NCBI RefSeq assembly: GCF_002153375.1
Contig: NZ_MTBQ01000004.1
Coordinates: 248,001 to 312,000, forward strand
Direction of reading: 5' to 3'
Source: Oceanobacillus rekensis
GTDB lineage: Bacteria > Bacillota > Bacilli > Bacillales > Amphibacillaceae
DNA length: 64,000 nucleotides
The translations under genes were made by a program, and so were the position numbers. Of this stretch, positions 61,138 through 64,000 are shown piece after piece. Below the pieces are notes generated by a model. That model was not told the DNA's origin. It saw only the letters and a program-made list of their open reading frames with translations, and searched no databases. Within the stretch, counting starts at the first letter, position 1; each line of letters opens with the position of its first letter.

Positions 61138-62148
61138 ATGAAAAAACATTTACAGCGAACAACCCCATTTATTTTTAAACTGATAATCATTTTGTTGGTT
61201 TTTATAGGAATGTTTATCGCTTCGATCGCTTTTGGTGCAGCTGATATTAGTATCCATGATGTATGGAATGCACTTTTTTCTACCACATCAGGTAGTGATA
61301 TTTCTATCATCCGTGAAATTCGCCTCCCTCGTGAAGTAGGGGCTGCATTTGTTGGAGCTGCACTGGCAGTTGCGGGTGCCATTATGCAAGGGATGACAAG
61401 GAATCCACTTGCAGACCCCGGCTTACTTGGACTCACATCCGGTGCGAATGCAGCATTGGCAATTACAATTGTATTTATTCCAACGGCAAATTATTTTGGG
61501 ACGATGATAGCATGCTTTATCGGTGCTGCAATAGGAGCCTTAATGGTATTTTTTATCGGTACTTCTGCACGCAATGGCTTTTCCCCTTTTAAAATCGTGC
61601 TTGCTGGTGCAGCCGTATCAGCTTTCCTGCAGGCAATTGCAGAAGGCATCGGAATTTATTTTAAAGTCTCCAAAGATGTATCGATGTGGACTGCCGGAGG
61701 ACTGATAGGTACAAACTGGGGCCATCTTCAACTTGTTATTCCTTTTATTACCTTGAGTATCCTGATTTCTATGATGCTTTCAAGACAGCTTACGATTTTA
61801 AGCTTAAATGAGGAAGTCGCAGTCGGATTAGGGCAACGAATCGTTCTCATCAAAGCTGTTCTTTTTATCATGATTATACTCTTGGCAGGATCAACAGTCG
61901 CCTTAGTCGGAAATATGACTTTTATTGGATTAATGGTACCCCATATTATTCGGACCATTGTAGGTACAGACTATCGTTATATTATTCCAATGTCGGCATT
62001 TGCTGGAGGTATATTGATGTTGATTGCTGATACACTCGGGCGGACAATAAATGCACCCTGGGAAACACCAGTAGCTGCCATTGTTTCGATCATGGGTTTA
62101 CCCTTCTTTCTATTGATTGTGCGCAGAGGGGGTAAAGCATTCATATGA
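61138..62148 (+). CDS. Iron-siderophore ABC transporter permease (FecCD family)
   Basis: 336 residues, about ten membrane segments. LPREVGAAFVGAALAVAGAIMQGMTRNPLADPGLLGLTSGAN is the FecCD signature. Pairs with the next permease to form the channel. It overlaps the next gene by 4 bp. Confidence 0.92.
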   Translation: MKKHLQRTTPFIFKLIIILLVFIGMFIASIAFGAADISIHDVWNALFSTTSGSDISIIREIRLPREVGAAFVGAALAVAGAIMQGMTRNPLADPGLLGLTSGANAALAITIVFIPTANYFGTMIACFIGAAIGALMVFFIGTSARNGFSPFKIVLAGAAVSAFLQAIAEGIGIYFKVSKDVSMWTAGGLIGTNWGHLQLVIPFITLSILISMMLSRQLTILSLNEEVAVGLGQRIVLIKAVLFIMIILLAGSTVALVGNMTFIGLMVPHIIRTIVGTDYRYIIPMSAFAGGILMLIADTLGRTINAPWETPVAAIVSIMGLPFFLLIVRRGGKAFI

Positions 62149-63155
62149 TACATCCTAAATGGTTAAAAAAACAGCGAGTTCTATTATGCCTCTTAATTAT
62201 TCTGATCATTTTTACGGCTTCAATTGGGATTGGATTCGGTGTTGCTGCTTTAGATTATAACCGTATTCTTCCTACCTTATTAGGGGAAGGTTCATTTAAA
62301 GAATCATTTATTTTATTCTCTGTTCGTTTACCACGGGTTATTATTACAATACTTGCAGGGATGGCACTCGCCTTGTCCGGAGCAATTCTTCAGAGCCTGA
62401 CAAGAAACGACCTTGCTGATCCAGGGATTATTGGTATCAACTCAGGTGCCGGAGTTGCTGTAGCCGTATTCTTTTTATTTTATCCCATACAGGCAGGCTC
62501 GTTTGTCTATATGCTACCATTGGTTGCTTTTGCAGGAGCAATTATAACAGCTCTTTTCATCTATCTTTTTTCTTATGAAAAAAATACGGGATTACAGCCA
62601 ACCCGCATGATTCTTGTTGGTGTAGGGTTCTCCATGGCATTATCCGGAATTATGATGGTACTCATTTCCTCGCAGGAACGGGAAAAGGTGGATTTTATTG
62701 CCAAATGGCTGGCTGGGAACATTTGGGGAGCGGATTGGCCATTTATTTGGGCAATCCTCCCATGGCTAATTATTCTCATTCCCTTTTCACTTTACAAAGC
62801 TAATCGATTGAATTTACTCGGCTTAAGTGAATCTGTGGCAATTGGTGTTGGAATCGCCATTGAAAAAGAGCGTATCTTCCTTTTAATTACAGCTGTGGCA
62901 CTTGCCTCCTCAGCAGTATCCGTAACTGGGGGAATCGCATTTATTGGACTGATGGCTCCTCATATTGCAAAAGCATTAGTAGGACCACGTAATCAATTGT
63001 TTATACCTGTAGCCATTCTCTTAGGTGGTTGGTTATTATTAGTTGCAGATACAGTAGGGAGAAATATCATGGATCCGGATGGTATACCAGCAGGGATTGT
63101 CGTCGCACTGATTGGTGCACCCTATTTCATCTATTTATTATTGAAAGACAGATGA
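62145..63155 (+). CDS. Iron-siderophore ABC transporter permease (FecCD family)
   Basis: 336 residues, about ten membrane segments; LPRVIITILAGMALALSGAILQSLTRNDLADPGIIGINSGAG is the matching FecCD segment. Last gene of the iron operon. No terminator is obvious in the 120 bp before the next gene. Confidence 0.92.
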   Translation: MIHPKWLKKQRVLLCLLIILIIFTASIGIGFGVAALDYNRILPTLLGEGSFKESFILFSVRLPRVIITILAGMALALSGAILQSLTRNDLADPGIIGINSGAGVAVAVFFLFYPIQAGSFVYMLPLVAFAGAIITALFIYLFSYEKNTGLQPTRMILVGVGFSMALSGIMMVLISSQEREKVDFIAKWLAGNIWGADWPFIWAILPWLIILIPFSLYKANRLNLLGLSESVAIGVGIAIEKERIFLLITAVALASSAVSVTGGIAFIGLMAPHIAKALVGPRNQLFIPVAILLGGWLLLVADTVGRNIMDPDGIPAGIVVALIGAPYFIYLLLKDR

Positions 63156-63277
63156 ATTTTATTTCTCCCTATTTAATCCTAACATCTAAATTTCATTATA
63201 TTATTAAAAAAACTAGTAATATGACTTCTAAAGTTTTATAGTTTTAGATAGAGTCAGGTGGAAAGAGAGTGAAGAGT

Positions 63278-63997
63278 ATGGGACGTAAATGGAATAATAT
63301 TAAGGAAAAGAAAGCTTCAAAGGATGCGAATACAAGCAGGATATATGCAAAATTTGGACGAGAGATTTATGTTGCTGCAAAACAGGGTGAACCAGATCCA
63401 GAGGGTAACCAGGCTTTAAAGGTCGTTCTGGAACGAGCAAAGACATATAGCGTTCCCAAGCATATTATCGATCGTGCCATTGAAAAGGCAAAAGGCGGTT
63501 CAGAGGAAAATTATGATGAGAATCGCTATGAAGGCTTTGGACCAAGTGGATCGATGGTAATTGTCGATACACTAACAAATAATGTTAATCGGACAGCATC
63601 TGAAGTTCGTTCTGCGTTTGGCAAAAACGACGGTAACATGGGTGTTAGCGGGTCTGTTGCCTATATGTTTGATCATGTTGCTGTCTTTGGTCTAGAAGGG
63701 CAAACAGAGAATGACGTGCTTGAATTATTAATGGAAGCTGATGTAGAGGTCCGTGACATTATGGAAGAAGATGGAACGATTATCGTGTACACGGTACCCG
63801 AGCAATTCCATGCAACTCAGGAAGCATTTAAAACGATTGGGATTACGGAATTCACAGTTGCGGAACTTATGATGCTGGCACAAAATGATCTTACCCTTTC
63901 CGCTGATGATCAGGAACAGTTTGAAAAAATGATTGAGGCGCTGGAAGACTTGGAAGATGTTCAACAGGTATACCATAACGTTGACTTAGATGATTGA
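63278..63997 (+). CDS. YebC/PmpR family protein (YeeI-like)
   Basis: 239 residues, complete. [20 protein letters not shown] is the YebC start; [31 protein letters not shown] is its most conserved part. The YeeI subgroup (shorter N-terminal KMAHKSK-type sequence absent) is known in Bacillus as a paralogue of YrbC. Recent work on YebC-type proteins points to help in translating proline runs; older work to transcription control. ATG 63278 used rather than GTG 63269. Confidence 0.9.
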   Translation: MGRKWNNIKEKKASKDANTSRIYAKFGREIYVAAKQGEPDPEGNQALKVVLERAKTYSVPKHIIDRAIEKAKGGSEENYDENRYEGFGPSGSMVIVDTLTNNVNRTASEVRSAFGKNDGNMGVSGSVAYMFDHVAVFGLEGQTENDVLELLMEADVEVRDIMEEDGTIIVYTVPEQFHATQEAFKTIGITEFTVAELMMLAQNDLTLSADDQEQFEKMIEALEDLEDVQQVYHNVDLDD

Positions 63998-64000
63998 TAA

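Overview
The window is chromosomal DNA of a low-GC, spore-forming Bacillaceae, of the Oceanobacillus/Virgibacillus type. Grounds: two sspH-type spore protein genes, a decayed CwlC-like amidase, many Bacillus-type orphans (YvbH, YpjP, YutJ, YhfK, YcgT and YeeI relatives), CIRCE and preQ1-I elements of Firmicutes type, and strong AGGAGG ribosome binding sites. The genus is inferred from overall protein character, not from a search. No rRNA, tRNA, complete insertion sequence, prophage or CRISPR array was seen.

Layout. 0-9.8 kb: 3' end of a Nudix CoA pyrophosphatase, a DinG/YpvA-type helicase, an Fsr-type MFS exporter, a LysM plus beta-propeller protein, a CoA transferase with its LytTR-type regulator, and a YutJ-type NADH dehydrogenase. 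9.8-15.4 kb: HAD phosphatase, argGH behind tandem ARG boxes, YhfK, lrgAB. 15.4-19.4 kb: pstSCAB behind a four-repeat Pho box. 19.5-22.5 kb: a CarH-like B12 photoreceptor regulator, a GtrA protein, a small spore-like protein and an amidase pseudogene. 22.5-28.8 kb: ugpCAEB plus two glycerophosphodiesterases. 29-45.3 kb: mixed housekeeping and stress genes, including a preQ1 riboswitch with a queuosine-precursor transporter, a YeeE/YedE transporter, paired FMN reductases, alr, an Spx paralogue, CIRCE-htpG and a sirtuin. 45.5-57.4 kb: a phosphonate locus with transporter genes phnDCEE, the C-P lyase genes phnGHIJKLM, a PHP phosphodiesterase and phnF. 57.6-63.2 kb: a small acidic lipoprotein with its own Pho box, then a Fur-boxed ferredoxin/flavodoxin-NADP reductase divergent from a siderophore ABC transporter. 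The window ends with a YebC/YeeI-family protein.

Together the window is rich in phosphorus scavenging: inorganic phosphate (pst), glycerol phosphodiesters (ugp and GDPDs) and phosphonates (phn). TTnACA repeats with exact 11-bp phasing, typical of PhoP binding, can be read upstream of pstS, phnG and the small lipoprotein gene at 57.65 kb. The last had no obvious reason to belong to the Pho regulon and is one of the more interesting leads.

The accessory DNA is mainly non-coding foldback repeats. A composite 0.4-0.6 kb family occurs three times (36.0-36.4, 44.1-44.7, 48.3-48.6 kb), and a MITE-like element lies at 47.3 kb. Two of these sit inside the phnD-phnC-phnE-phnE transporter cluster. Other leads are a phnF without a canonical start codon, a cysteine-pair insertion in PhnK, an Spx paralogue lacking the second redox cysteine, and several very short ORFs with strong ribosome binding sites.
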